A DNA stretch of 64,000 nucleotides from NCBI RefSeq assembly GCF_019469425.1, contig NZ_CP048272.1:2108001-2172000 (forward strand). The letters are read 5' to 3'. Shown here in pieces: positions 44,589 to 53,558 of this stretch. The notes under the pieces were generated by a model that worked only from the letters and a program-made list of their open reading frames with translations, was not told the DNA's origin and ran no database searches. This stretch comes from Bifidobacterium asteroides. GTDB lineage: Bacteria > Actinomycetota > Actinomycetes > Actinomycetales > Bifidobacteriaceae. Positions within the stretch are counted from its first letter, which is position 1; each line of letters starts with the position of its first letter. The translations under genes were made by a program, and so were the position numbers.

Positions 44589-45635
44589 GTGTTCAAAGCC
44601 AGCGTTTACGACGTTGCTCGCGAAGCAGGGGTGTCGATTTCGACAGTATCGAGATCTTTCACCAGTCCAGAAAAGGTATCCGCGAAAACACGGGCGAAGG
44701 TAATGAAGGCCGCTGAGGCCATGAATTTTACCGTTACGCACACGGCAGCCAGCCTCAAAACAGGCCGGACATTCCGAGCGGCACTGCTGGTTGGCAGCGA
44801 ACGCTTGGATTGGTTTGGCTCCTTGGTACGCGAAGGACTGGACTCCATCCTCCATCCGGCTGGTTACGACACCTCCGTCTATCCCATCGGCGACTCCGAA
44901 GAACAGGAACATTTCTTTGCCGAGCTGCCTATCAGGAGAAACGTCGATCTGGTTTTTGTCTCCTCCTTCGACATCACTTCCAAGGAAACCAGCCGCCTGA
45001 ACAGTATCAATGTACCGATTATCGGTATCAACGTCGAATCGAACCATGATCTGGACGGCTCAGTGAAAATCAATGACACAAAGGGCACCAAGATGGCGGT
45101 CAATCATCTACTTGCACTGGGGCATAGAAACATCGCGTATATGCACATCTCGCCAAAGTCGCCCCTGCACTTCAGTTCTTTGAACCGTTTGCAAGGATTC
45201 CTAGCAGCCTGCAGACAGTGGCCGGAACCAGTGAAAACCGAATTGATAAAGTTGCAACCTGGACAAGACGTGTTCAGCTCTTTTGTCTCTCAGATCCAAA
45301 GCATGGAAAGCCGCCCGACTGCTCTCTGCTGCCAGGATGATTCGGTAGCTATCCCGCTGCTTTTCAAGCTCAACCGTTTTAGGCTCACTGTCCCAGGCAA
45401 TCTTTCCCTGATTGGTTTCGACGACAGCACTTACGCAGATAAAATCGGGCTGACAACAATTCACCAGGATCCTTTCGACCTGGGTGCCAAGGCTGGTTCG
45501 CTTGCATTGGAATTGCTGAAGAAAACCCCACCGAAGAATCCATACATAACCTTGGACACCCAGATCATGATTCGCAACACGACCGCTCCGATTGAAGACA
45601 CCCGCCCTCTGGATGAATGGGCCTGCAATTCATGA
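44589..45635 (+). CDS. LacI-family transcriptional regulator
   Basis: A 348-residue regulator if the GTG at 44589 is used. GAGGTGG lies about five bases upstream and the protein then begins at the helix-turn-helix (ASVYDVAREAGVSISTVSRS). An upstream GTG would add 19 unlikely residues. The sensor domain runs from about 60 to 335 (GINVESNHDLDGSVKINDTK, later LSLIGFDDSTYAD). It is transcribed away from the sugar ABC/GH31 operon and is its likely repressor, responding to the imported sugar or a derivative. Confidence 0.9.
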   Translation: MFKASVYDVAREAGVSISTVSRSFTSPEKVSAKTRAKVMKAAEAMNFTVTHTAASLKTGRTFRAALLVGSERLDWFGSLVREGLDSILHPAGYDTSVYPIGDSEEQEHFFAELPIRRNVDLVFVSSFDITSKETSRLNSINVPIIGINVESNHDLDGSVKINDTKGTKMAVNHLLALGHRNIAYMHISPKSPLHFSSLNRLQGFLAACRQWPEPVKTELIKLQPGQDVFSSFVSQIQSMESRPTALCCQDDSVAIPLLFKLNRFRLTVPGNLSLIGFDDSTYADKIGLTTIHQDPFDLGAKAGSLALELLKKTPPKNPYITLDTQIMIRNTTAPIEDTRPLDEWACNS

Positions 45636-45753
45636 TTTCACACCGACGTAAGTGTGATACGAAAATATTTCCTTGAGAAACACTAAAAACACGGCATTAG
45701 TGGACAGATCACCATAACATTCATCGGATCGGATCAAGCAAGTAAAATGAGGT

Positions 45754-46173
45754 TTAAAGCAATCCCAAGGCAGATACCGGATGATTGACCAAATCCCGCT
45801 CGATCCAGGCCATGACCAGACTGGCCAGGGCATCAACCTCTGCATCGGTCAGAGCCCGGCCGCGCGGGATGCGATGCCAGCGCTCGATGCACCCGCGGCA
45901 GCAGGTGGCCGTGGCATGCTGGGCCGTGAAGACCGGATGCCCGCGGTAGGGGGTCTGCTTGCCGTCCTTCAAAGGGTGGGCAGGCCCCACGCGCTTGGCC
46001 AGCATCTCATGGGCGTGGCGGTCGATGGTATCCCTGCCCTTGGCGCGGGCGTAGGCGCGATCCTTGGCCGATAGAGAGAATCCAGCGCGGAAACGCGAAT
46101 GCTCCAATCTGGCAAGAGTGTCCTGAATCCAGGCCTCATCTGCTTCAACTGACGCTGATCCGCTGCTGGTCAT
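45754..46173 (-). CDS. DUF4186 family protein
   Basis: A 139-residue protein of unknown function. The conserved DUF4186 run is clear: FSLSAKDRAYARAKGRDTI, then HPLKDGKQTPYRGHPVF and AQHATATCCRGCIERWHRIP, ending RALTDAEVDALASLVMAW. The paired cysteines and histidines (HATATCC-x-x-C) suggest metal binding. ATG at 46173 with GGAGG ten bases upstream; a longer frame would run into the divergent synthase leader. Confidence 0.85.
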   Translation of the reverse strand: MTSSGSASVEADEAWIQDTLARLEHSRFRAGFSLSAKDRAYARAKGRDTIDRHAHEMLAKRVGPAHPLKDGKQTPYRGHPVFTAQHATATCCRGCIERWHRIPRGRALTDAEVDALASLVMAWIERDLVNHPVSALGLL

Positions 46174-46364
46174 TCCCTGCTCGCCTCCATGTTCAGCCTT
46201 ACCAAAGAGTCTGTACCCAGGCAAGGTTTCCCATGCGGAATAATTCACCGAACATGGCACCAACGGGGACCAGTGTCGGGGGTAGGGTGAAGACAGTACC
46301 TATATTCATCAACTATCCGACCCGCCATGATCCGTCATGTCCGGGTCACGAACAAGGGGGCTTC

Positions 46365-47654
46365 ATGGCCAAAAGCAAGATGACTGTAGCCGAAATGATC
46401 GGGCTCTTCCTCACCCCTGACGCACCTGTGCAGGTGACCGCCTTCGACGGGTCGGTCTTCGGGCAAGAGCAAGCGCCGCTGCATCTGGAAGTCAAGAATT
46501 CCCGTGCCATGTACTACATCGCGGAAAATCCCAACGATCTGGGTCTGGCCCGGGCCTACCTGCAAGGCGACTTGGATTCTCCCGAGCTGCTGCCAGGCAA
46601 CCCCTACCAAGTCCTCAAGGAACTGATGGACCTCAAGCACTTCGTCAAGCACCCCAGCAAGCTGGATCTGGCCCGGGCAGCTGGGGCCGTCTTCTCACAT
46701 GGAGTGCGTGTACCCGAGCCACCCGCCATTGAGGGGCCTTCCTTGGCCAAGCGACTGACCGAGGGCATCCGCCCCCATACCCGCCGGGGCGACGCAGCCA
46801 CGGTCAGCTACCACTACGACCAGTCCAACGACTTCTACCGGCTCTTCCTGGGCTCCTCCATGACCTACACCTGTGCTGTCTTCGAGAAGGAGGACGACAG
46901 CCTGGAGGACGCTCAGTGGCATAAGCTCAACATGGTCCTGGACAAGATGCGCCTGAACAAGGGCGACCGTCTGCTGGATGTGGGCTGCGGCTGGGGCTCC
47001 ATGGAGATCGCGGCCGCCCGCCGCGGCATCCACGTCATCGGCGTGACTCTGGCTGAGGAGCAGGTCGAATGGGCCCAGAACTGGATCCGCCAGGAGGGTC
47101 TGCAGGATCTGGCCGAGGTCAGGCTGATGGACTACCGCGACGTGCCCGAGTCCGGCTTCGACGGGATCTGCTCCATCGGCATGATGGAGCATGTGGGTTA
47201 CAAGCAGTACCCCTCCTACTTCAAGGAGATGATGGACAAGCTTCGTCCAGGCGGCATCCTGCTCAACCACCAGATCACCCGCACCAACTCCCACGACCAC
47301 AAGCGGGCGGGCGGGTTCATTGACCGCTACATTTTCCCCGACGGCGAGCTGGCCAGCCCAGCCGAGATCGAACTGGCCATCCAGGATACCGGCTTCGAGG
47401 TCATCACCCAGGAGAACCTGCGTCAGCACTATGCGCTGACCCTCAAGCACTGGACTGAGAACCTCCAGGAGCATTGGGACCAGGCCAAGCCTATGGTGGG
47501 CGCGCCCAAGGCGAGGCTCTGGGGCCTGTACATGGCCGGCGCGCGGCTCAACTTCGAGCTCGACAACATTCAGATACACCAGTTCCAGTGCATCAAGCCC
47601 GATCCTGAGACCGGCACGGACACCTACCCCCTGCGGCCATGGTGGGATCGGTAG
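46365..47654 (+). CDS. cfa: Cyclopropane-fatty-acyl-phospholipid synthase
   Basis: A 429-residue cytosolic methyltransferase that adds a methylene bridge from S-adenosylmethionine to unsaturated acyl chains of membrane lipids. ATG at 46365 follows AAGGGGG. The N-terminal lipid-handling domain (1-140) precedes VSYHYDQSNDFYRLFLG, the family's bicarbonate and lipid-site region. The SAM motif is LLDVGCGWGSMEIAAA, and CSIGMMEHVGYKQYPSYF is the conserved catalytic block with glutamate and histidine. Full length. Associated with acid and stress tolerance in other bacteria. Confidence 0.95.
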   Translation: MAKSKMTVAEMIGLFLTPDAPVQVTAFDGSVFGQEQAPLHLEVKNSRAMYYIAENPNDLGLARAYLQGDLDSPELLPGNPYQVLKELMDLKHFVKHPSKLDLARAAGAVFSHGVRVPEPPAIEGPSLAKRLTEGIRPHTRRGDAATVSYHYDQSNDFYRLFLGSSMTYTCAVFEKEDDSLEDAQWHKLNMVLDKMRLNKGDRLLDVGCGWGSMEIAAARRGIHVIGVTLAEEQVEWAQNWIRQEGLQDLAEVRLMDYRDVPESGFDGICSIGMMEHVGYKQYPSYFKEMMDKLRPGGILLNHQITRTNSHDHKRAGGFIDRYIFPDGELASPAEIELAIQDTGFEVITQENLRQHYALTLKHWTENLQEHWDQAKPMVGAPKARLWGLYMAGARLNFELDNIQIHQFQCIKPDPETGTDTYPLRPWWDR

Positions 47655-47669
47655 TATAAGGGCCTGCTG

Positions 47670-47704
47670 AAAAGGGGCGAGGAGTCGAATCCTCACCCCT
47701 TTTT
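47670..47704. terminator. Strong bidirectional intrinsic terminator
   Basis: AAAAGGGGCGAGGA (47670-47683) pairs with TCCTCACCCCTTTTT (47690-47704), a stem of about 13 bp with one mismatch, flanked by A and T tracts on the two strands. It lies between the convergent synthase and iron-operon genes and serves both. Confidence 0.93.
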
Positions 47705-47730
47705 GTTTCCGCCACCGTACAGCCCGGTTT

Positions 47731-48282
47731 TCAGGATGACCTGTCCGCCGAAGCCTCCAGCCGGGCCAGATCCAGGGCTTTGTTGAAGGCATCCGAGGTC
47801 CAGCTGGCTCCAGCCACCTTGTCCACCTTGAGGTCCTTGAGCGGGCGCCCTTGGACCACTCCAGGCACAGCCCGAGCGAAGCGTTCCATGTGACCGCGCG
47901 AAATGGGCGAGTCCGAATGCCCCTGAACCTGGACCCGGCTCACCTGGCCTCCCGACAGGTCCAGATCTACATCGATGCTTTCAGCCCCGTCACGCCCGTA
48001 CTTGCCCGTCAGAGCGTAAGTGCCGTCGTGATAGTTGCCCGTATCAGCCGGAGCGGTCGGCAGTCCATCGCGGGAGACGGCCGTGGGCTTGCCCTCGCCT
48101 GCCGCACCGGATCCTTCCGCTGACCCTGGAGCAGAACTGGACTCTGCGTTTGATCCGGCGAACTCGTCGTCCATGGGCTTGGCCTGCTGGCTTCCGCAGC
48201 CGCCTAGGAGGGAGCCGACCGCCACCAGGGTCGCCAATGTTGCCGAGGCCGTGACCAGCCCCCGAGACTTGCTTGTGGCCAT
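47731..48282 (-). CDS. FMN-binding-like lipoprotein, last gene of the iron operon
   Basis: A 183-residue lipoprotein. Signal peptide with lipobox LGGC (Cys about residue 29), then a Ser/Gly/Glu-rich linker. The C-terminal domain resembles FMN_bind (YHDGTYALTGKYGRDGAESI, then GHSDSPISRGHMERFARAVPG, and a KVDKVAGASWTSDAF-type end, where the SxxT/SD region takes the flavin phosphate). ATG at 48282 has AAGGAG upstream and sits 1 nt after the ATPase stop. It may pass electrons for extracytoplasmic ferric reduction; that role is inferred from the operon. Confidence 0.78.
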   Translation of the reverse strand: MATSKSRGLVTASATLATLVAVGSLLGGCGSQQAKPMDDEFAGSNAESSSAPGSAEGSGAAGEGKPTAVSRDGLPTAPADTGNYHDGTYALTGKYGRDGAESIDVDLDLSGGQVSRVQVQGHSDSPISRGHMERFARAVPGVVQGRPLKDLKVDKVAGASWTSDAFNKALDLARLEASADRSS

Positions 48283-48283
48283 C

Positions 48284-49159
48284 TCAGCGTTCTCCTTCTG
48301 ACTCAGCGGCTGATCCCGGCAGAGACCCACCTGTCTTGGCCATTTTAGTGGGGTCATGGAAGCCCACGGGAATATCCTGGTCACCGGTGTCGCCAGGAGC
48401 CCCGCTGAAGGCCGGCCGGCCTCCGGCTGCCAGGTAGGCCTGCTTGGCCTCCTCATCATTCCACTGCTCACCGGCCAGCACCCCGTGGTTGAGCATGATC
48501 TCCCGCTGGGCGCATGAGGCCACCAGAGCATCGTGCGTGACCACGATCAGGGAGGTTCCTTGGTCATGCAATTGCCTAAAGAGGTCCAGCACGATCCGCT
48601 CATTGGCCTCGTCCAGGTTGCCAGTGGGCTCGTCAGCCAGAATCAACTTGGGCTCATTGATCAGCGCCCGGGCCACGCAGACCCGTTGCTGCTCACCGCC
48701 CGAAAGCTGGCTGGGCAGGTGGCGGGCTCGATCCGCCAGACCCACCCGGTCCAAGGCCTTCAGGGCCTGGTCCTCATCCACCACCGAGTGGTAGTACTGG
48801 GCCACCATGACATTCTCCAGGGCAGTCAGATGCGGGACCAGGTAGAACTTCTGGAAGACCAGGCCGATCACGTTCTTGCGCACATCGGCCAGCTGGGACT
48901 GGCTCAGATCCTCCAGCGGCCGCCCCTGCAGACGGACCGAGCCGCGGCTGGGCGTATCCATGCAGCCCAGAATGTTCATCAGCGTGGTCTTGCCTGAGCC
49001 GGAAGACCCCACTACGGCCAGCCACTGACCTTGCGGGACGCTCAGGTTCAGATCATCCAAGGCATGCAGATCGCCGTAGATCTTGGATACATGGTCCAGG
49101 TCCAGCAGCATGCCGCCGCCTGACTGGGACTCGCTCGCCTTTGCCTGCGTCATTGTCAT
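48284..49159 (-). CDS. ABC transporter ATPase (MacB/LolD type) of the iron operon
   Basis: A 291-residue ATPase. The ATG at 49159 overlaps the FtsX permease stop (ATGA) with GGGAGG upstream. Walker A is GSSGSGKTT, the Q loop VFQKFYLVPHLTALEN, the signature LSGGEQQRVCVARAL, Walker B LILADEPTGNLDE, and the switch THD. A C-terminal extension of about 60 polar residues follows. It powers the two FtsX-like permeases upstream, in the layout of the P19-linked iron loci (cj1660-cj1663 type in Campylobacter). Confidence 0.9.
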   Translation of the reverse strand: MTMTQAKASESQSGGGMLLDLDHVSKIYGDLHALDDLNLSVPQGQWLAVVGSSGSGKTTLMNILGCMDTPSRGSVRLQGRPLEDLSQSQLADVRKNVIGLVFQKFYLVPHLTALENVMVAQYYHSVVDEDQALKALDRVGLADRARHLPSQLSGGEQQRVCVARALINEPKLILADEPTGNLDEANERIVLDLFRQLHDQGTSLIVVTHDALVASCAQREIMLNHGVLAGEQWNDEEAKQAYLAAGGRPAFSGAPGDTGDQDIPVGFHDPTKMAKTGGSLPGSAAESEGER

Positions 49160-50349
49160 TCCTCCCTCAGAACTAGGGCCGGGTCGATACGCGAAGCCCG
49201 GAGGACCGGCCGGATAGATGCAATCATGGATATGGCCACGCTCAGCAGGACCGTACCCAAGGCCAGCCACCAGTTGAAGCCCAGTGGCCGCTGGAAGACC
49301 GACAGGCAGAGCAGTCGGGCGAAGCCATAGCCCAAAGCGGTGCCGATCAGGCCTCCAGCCAACCCGTAGCAGGCCGACTCAGACAGAAACTCCATGGCTA
49401 TCCCCCGCGAGGAGGCACCCAGGGCCTTGCGCAGACCGATCTCGCTGCGCCGCTGAGAAACAATGGAAGCCATGGTGGTCCCCACGCCCACAAAGGTCAG
49501 GACCAGCACCACCACCGAAACCAGCCAGAAGAGCGACTGGAGCATGGCGATGGTATGGCTGTCGCCTGCTGTGATCCTGGCGACCGGCCGGGCCTTGACC
49601 CCCATGGAGGTCATATCGTTGATGCTGGCAGCGATGGCTTTCAGACCTGAGGTCATGGTGTTGACCGAGTATTCGATCACATCGGTACCCCGCTTGGCCC
49701 CGGTCAGGAGCTCCAGATCGGACAGGTCGGCGTAGATAATGCGATCCTCGGGGCCGCCAGTATCGACAATGCCGCCCACGCGAAAATCACGACCCTGCCC
49801 CCCGGCTTTGCCTGTGAAGGTGGACTGCCCGGCCGGATAACCAATAGTTATTGGCTTGCCAGTGGTCAGCCCCAGCGAATCTGCCAGATCCCGCCCCACC
49901 ATGACCCAACCAGGCTTCGGCCAAGCTCCTTCCACGCTCCAGTGACGGTTGAGCTGGCGCACCTGGTCTGGGTGGATGCCGGCCATCACGCGGGCGCCGG
50001 CATTGACCTGCACCGTCTCATATCGATAAGTAGCGTACTTTGCCGGAGCCTTGGCGGTCACCATATGGGTGGTGTGGTCCACCATGCCCTGTTCAATGCC
50101 GGCCCCGGACCTATTGCCCCCCTGGATGGGCGAGACGACCAGGTTGGCCCCGTAGGAGCGCATCTCCTGGTTGATCTGTCTAGGGGCCTCGATGCAGACC
50201 GCCGCCAGGCAGAAGAGGGTGGCGGCACCCACCAGAGAAGCCACCACGGCCATCAGGGCCCGGCCCCGACGGCGGAAGACGGCCCCGAAAAGCATGGTCA
50301 GGAACATGCGGGTGTTGGTCATATGGCTCTTATGGCGATCAGCGGCCAT
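49156..50349 (-). CDS. FtsX-like ABC permease (iron operon, second copy)
   Basis: A 397-residue MacB/FtsX-type permease: one N-terminal helix (about 33-55), a large extracellular domain of about 200 residues, and three C-terminal helices starting at SLFWLVSVVVLVLTFVGVGT. SQRRSEIGLRKALGAS is the conserved cytoplasmic coupling loop. Start ATG at 50349 with GGAGGTGC upstream, overlapping the previous permease by 11 nt. Pairs with the other permease. Confidence 0.9.
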   Translation of the reverse strand: MAADRHKSHMTNTRMFLTMLFGAVFRRRGRALMAVVASLVGAATLFCLAAVCIEAPRQINQEMRSYGANLVVSPIQGGNRSGAGIEQGMVDHTTHMVTAKAPAKYATYRYETVQVNAGARVMAGIHPDQVRQLNRHWSVEGAWPKPGWVMVGRDLADSLGLTTGKPITIGYPAGQSTFTGKAGGQGRDFRVGGIVDTGGPEDRIIYADLSDLELLTGAKRGTDVIEYSVNTMTSGLKAIAASINDMTSMGVKARPVARITAGDSHTIAMLQSLFWLVSVVVLVLTFVGVGTTMASIVSQRRSEIGLRKALGASSRGIAMEFLSESACYGLAGGLIGTALGYGFARLLCLSVFQRPLGFNWWLALGTVLLSVAISMIASIRPVLRASRIDPALVLREE

Positions 50350-51625
50350 GAAGCACCTCCGCCGGCCGAAGCCGCAGAATCGATCTGATGGACGAGATGG
50401 ACGCCAGCAGCACGGTCAGGGCCAGCAGCACGAAGACCAGCACGAAGACCATGGGCCTCATGGTAATGCCCGAGCCGAAGACCACCCTGCCTACGATCTG
50501 AGCCACGCCAGAGCCCAGCAGGACGCCGACCAGAGCCCCAACCAGGGCGATCAAGGCAGTTTCGGCCAGCACCAGTCTGGACACGGCCCCATCGGTGGCG
50601 CCCAAGGCCTTGAGCAGGGCGAACTCCGAAGACCGCTCGCTTATGGATGACGCCATCAGATTGGCCACGGCGATGGCCGCCGCCAGCAGGCTGAGCACAG
50701 TCATCAGGATCATGACTGCCTGAGTCTTCTGCAGAACGTCGCCCTGCAGAGCTGCCACCTGTCTGACCTGCTTGGCCATGGACCCGGGGATGGCCTCCTC
50801 GATCTGGTAGGCGATGGATGAGGGGTAGGCCGTGCAGTACCAGGTCTCCCACTCGTCCTGGGAGAGGGCAGCAGGGTTTCGTGCGGCCTTGCGGGCCAGG
50901 TCGTTCTCGGGCGTGGTCAGGGCCTTGACCTCCACTTGGTCGATCTGATCGGTCAGGCCGGACATCTCCTGCAACGGCCGGGTGGGCAGGTAGAGGGAGG
51001 AGGCATCAGAATCACCGGAGTCGAAGATACCCACAATGGTGACAGTCTGTTGTTTACCATCCAGACCCACCTTGACCTGGTCGCCAACCTGACGGCCACC
51101 CAGTCGTGCGGCCAGCTCTTTGCCCATCATAGCCTCGGTCCTGCCGGCGGACCCAGCCTCGTCCTTGGGCCAGCGACCTTGAACCTTCCACCAGGGCCGA
51201 AGACCTTTCAAACCTACGGCGCTGCTCTCGCCGCTATCGACCTTGACGGTCCGGCCGAACCAGGTGCCCACCAGGGGAGCGCCGACCTGGTCCACGGTGC
51301 CGCGAAGATCCAGACGGGGGGCAAAGTCGGTGATGTTGTAGGCCCAGAAGATGGTCTTGATCCTGGGCACCTGGGACTCCTTGAGGAAGGCGGTTGGCGT
51401 TGACTGGTCGCCATAGAGGTCAGAGACCACAGCATCCGCCTTGGCCTGGACCGTGATGTTGGATCCGTAAGTGGACAGTTCTGCGTTGAGCTTGTCACCT
51501 ACGTCGAAGACCACTCCCAGCATAGCCGTGGCCACGCAGGCCGACAGACAGACCGTGACGGCGATGAGCATTCTTCGCCCGAACTGGCGGCTGAATGACC
51601 GCACCATCATTCGCATGAAGAACAT
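50339..51625 (-). CDS. FtsX-like ABC permease (iron operon, first copy)
   Basis: A 428-residue permease with the same plan: one helix near the N-terminus (about 18-40), a long extracytoplasmic domain, and three C-terminal helices. The coupling loop is SERSSEFALLKALGATDG. GAAGGAG lies nine bases before the ATG. The two permeases are diverged, so a heterodimer is likely. In homologous loci this unit supports use of periplasmic or surface-bound iron, but what it moves is unknown. Confidence 0.9.
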   Translation of the reverse strand: MFFMRMMVRSFSRQFGRRMLIAVTVCLSACVATAMLGVVFDVGDKLNAELSTYGSNITVQAKADAVVSDLYGDQSTPTAFLKESQVPRIKTIFWAYNITDFAPRLDLRGTVDQVGAPLVGTWFGRTVKVDSGESSAVGLKGLRPWWKVQGRWPKDEAGSAGRTEAMMGKELAARLGGRQVGDQVKVGLDGKQQTVTIVGIFDSGDSDASSLYLPTRPLQEMSGLTDQIDQVEVKALTTPENDLARKAARNPAALSQDEWETWYCTAYPSSIAYQIEEAIPGSMAKQVRQVAALQGDVLQKTQAVMILMTVLSLLAAAIAVANLMASSISERSSEFALLKALGATDGAVSRLVLAETALIALVGALVGVLLGSGVAQIVGRVVFGSGITMRPMVFVLVFVLLALTVLLASISSIRSILRLRPAEVLHGR

Positions 51626-51646
51626 ACCAACCGCTCCTTCCCTATC

Positions 51647-52921
51647 TCAGCTCTTGAAGTGCGAGGACAGAGCATCCAGATCGGCGGTGCTGATCAGTAT
51701 GGCGCCCCGGCCGGTTTTATAAGGCAAGGGAACGGGATTGCAGCCGCCCTTGAACCCGATGGTGGCCAGGTTGATGGCTACGTCGCACTTCTTGCAGATA
51801 ATCTTGCCGTCTTTTTCGTAATAGCCCGCATCCCCGCAGTTCTCGCAGGCATCCAGCCCGACCCCGTAGGCCGCGCCATTCTTGCGGATGATGATGAAAC
51901 GCATCTCGGTGCCGTCCTTGGCCCGGTAGCTGAATCGATGCAGGTGGCCATCCTCCACCTGAGAGAAACGAATGGTGGCCGTATCGGAGGTCAAGGAATA
52001 CCGCTCCGGAGGCGAGAGCACAGGCACCTGGTGGGCTTTGGCCGTCCCCATCGTCAGGGCCAGGGTGACGCCGATCATAGCCACCAGGCTCCAGACCGCT
52101 GATGCCAGGGCCCTTCGGCGGAAGGCCCGGTGGCTACGGTCGTCGGCTGTGGAGGCTCCGGTCACCGGCATGCGCCAGCCTGCAACCAAACAGGCGAAGA
52201 CTGGAATGATGAAGACCAGGACCTGGGCAAGAACCAGGATCAGGTCGGCGTTGTATCCCAGGGCCATGACCCGGAAGGCCCAGCCGTGCAGAAGAACCAG
52301 GCCGGTGGTCTGCATCAGGGCCACCAGGGCTACGCCGTGCCGGACCAGCAGCAGGACCACCATGAGCAAGGCGGCCAGACGGAAGGCTATCCGGGGGCAA
52401 GAAGTATGCATGGTCCTCAGAATGGCAGCCACCGTCACAGCGGCAGCCAAGCCGAGCAGGAAGCCCAAGGCCCGCAGGAGCATGGCCGAGGTCAGCACAG
52501 GCTCCCCCGGCTCGACAAAGGCCGTAAGCTGCAGGATGACATCAGGCAGGGCGCGGAAGGTGGTTAGAGCTATGGCCAGGGCCGCCAGAGCGTTGGCCAG
52601 ATCCATGGCCCAGGGGCGGTGATGCCGGTCCATGACCAGTCGGTCTGCGGCCAGCACCACCGCAATGGCGACCAGGTCGGCCAGAACGCAGGCTACCAGG
52701 GTCGGATAGTTGACCATGGTCCGCCGGTTGATGATCACGGTGGCGCGCAGGAGGGCGAAGACCAGCGCCCCCAGCACGCCGACCCCCAGGCCGATCAGCC
52801 GCCAGGAGGAGGAACGGGGCCGATCACGGCCCTCGCCAACCCCTAGCAGCACGCTGAAAACCATGGCCAGGAGGGCCGGGGCCAGAGTCCCCGGCAAGAC
52901 CGTGACAAATTGCTCAAGCAT
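51647..52921 (-). CDS. DUF2318 membrane protein, iron-uptake accessory
   Basis: A 424-residue protein with about nine membrane helices in the first 320 residues, then a soluble DUF2318 domain. The domain carries the paired cysteine motifs ACENCGDAGYYEKDGKIICK and KKCDVAI, and later GGCNPVPLPY, a likely metal or redox site facing outward. Such proteins sit next to FTR1 and P19 genes in many bacteria. A role in reducing or transferring iron is inferred. Confidence 0.88.
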   Translation of the reverse strand: MLEQFVTVLPGTLAPALLAMVFSVLLGVGEGRDRPRSSSWRLIGLGVGVLGALVFALLRATVIINRRTMVNYPTLVACVLADLVAIAVVLAADRLVMDRHHRPWAMDLANALAALAIALTTFRALPDVILQLTAFVEPGEPVLTSAMLLRALGFLLGLAAAVTVAAILRTMHTSCPRIAFRLAALLMVVLLLVRHGVALVALMQTTGLVLLHGWAFRVMALGYNADLILVLAQVLVFIIPVFACLVAGWRMPVTGASTADDRSHRAFRRRALASAVWSLVAMIGVTLALTMGTAKAHQVPVLSPPERYSLTSDTATIRFSQVEDGHLHRFSYRAKDGTEMRFIIIRKNGAAYGVGLDACENCGDAGYYEKDGKIICKKCDVAINLATIGFKGGCNPVPLPYKTGRGAILISTADLDALSSHFKS

Positions 52922-52934
52922 AATAGGCGGCCGC

Positions 52935-53558
52935 TCACCACTGGTGGGGCGTGTAGTCCCAGTCCCAGCTGACCACGATGGGCTCGGTCCAGAAGTGGCC
53001 TTTCACGCCGGTCTCCGGATCGACGTGCAGCATCCATCCCTTCTTCTCCGGGGAGTCGATGGAATAGGTCAGCTTGTAGGACCCGGCCTTCTCCATTTTG
53101 ATGTTGGCTCCGTAGTGCGGGCCGTCCGAGGCGTTCATCTGCATGAAGGTGCCGGACTGCTTGTCATTGGGATCGTCCTTGTTCTGGATGGTGTAGTTGA
53201 CGGTCAGATCCGGGACGAACTCACCCTTGGCATAGCCCAGGTTGTTGTTGGGCAAGGCGTGGATATCAGCCTCCAGGTGCAGGCTGGCATCGGCCGCCTT
53301 CAGCCCCATGGACGCAGGCTCCATGTCGATGGGCTGGAAGAAGACCGTGCCGATGTTCAGTGGACCCTTCTGCTGATCGTCGGGCGGAATGGGAATCTCC
53401 TCGAAACCAGCCCCCTTGCCCGCCGAGGACTGGGAGGCGCCGGAAGCCTCAGGCGCGGGGGCCTCACGGGTGCCCGACCCGCCGGAGCCGCACCCCGCCA
53501 GGGCCAGAGTGCCCGAGAGCACCAGCGCGACCAGGGCGGTCAATTGTCTCTTCTTCAT
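52935..53558 (-). CDS. P19/Tp34-family iron-transport lipoprotein
   Basis: A 207-residue lipoprotein; lipobox LAGC with Cys about residue 22, then a Gly/Ser/Ala linker. The mature domain has P19 features: FFQPIDMEPASMGL, with the Met/Glu metal site; LHLEADIHALPNNNLGYAKG, with a His; GPHYGANIKMEKAGSYKLTY, with a second His. It ends GHFWTEPIVVSWDWDY. P19 proteins bind copper and iron and feed FTR1 permeases. The ATG overlaps the stop of the FTR1 gene by 4 nt. Confidence 0.92.
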   Translation of the reverse strand: MKKRQLTALVALVLSGTLALAGCGSGGSGTREAPAPEASGASQSSAGKGAGFEEIPIPPDDQQKGPLNIGTVFFQPIDMEPASMGLKAADASLHLEADIHALPNNNLGYAKGEFVPDLTVNYTIQNKDDPNDKQSGTFMQMNASDGPHYGANIKMEKAGSYKLTYSIDSPEKKGWMLHVDPETGVKGHFWTEPIVVSWDWDYTPHQW

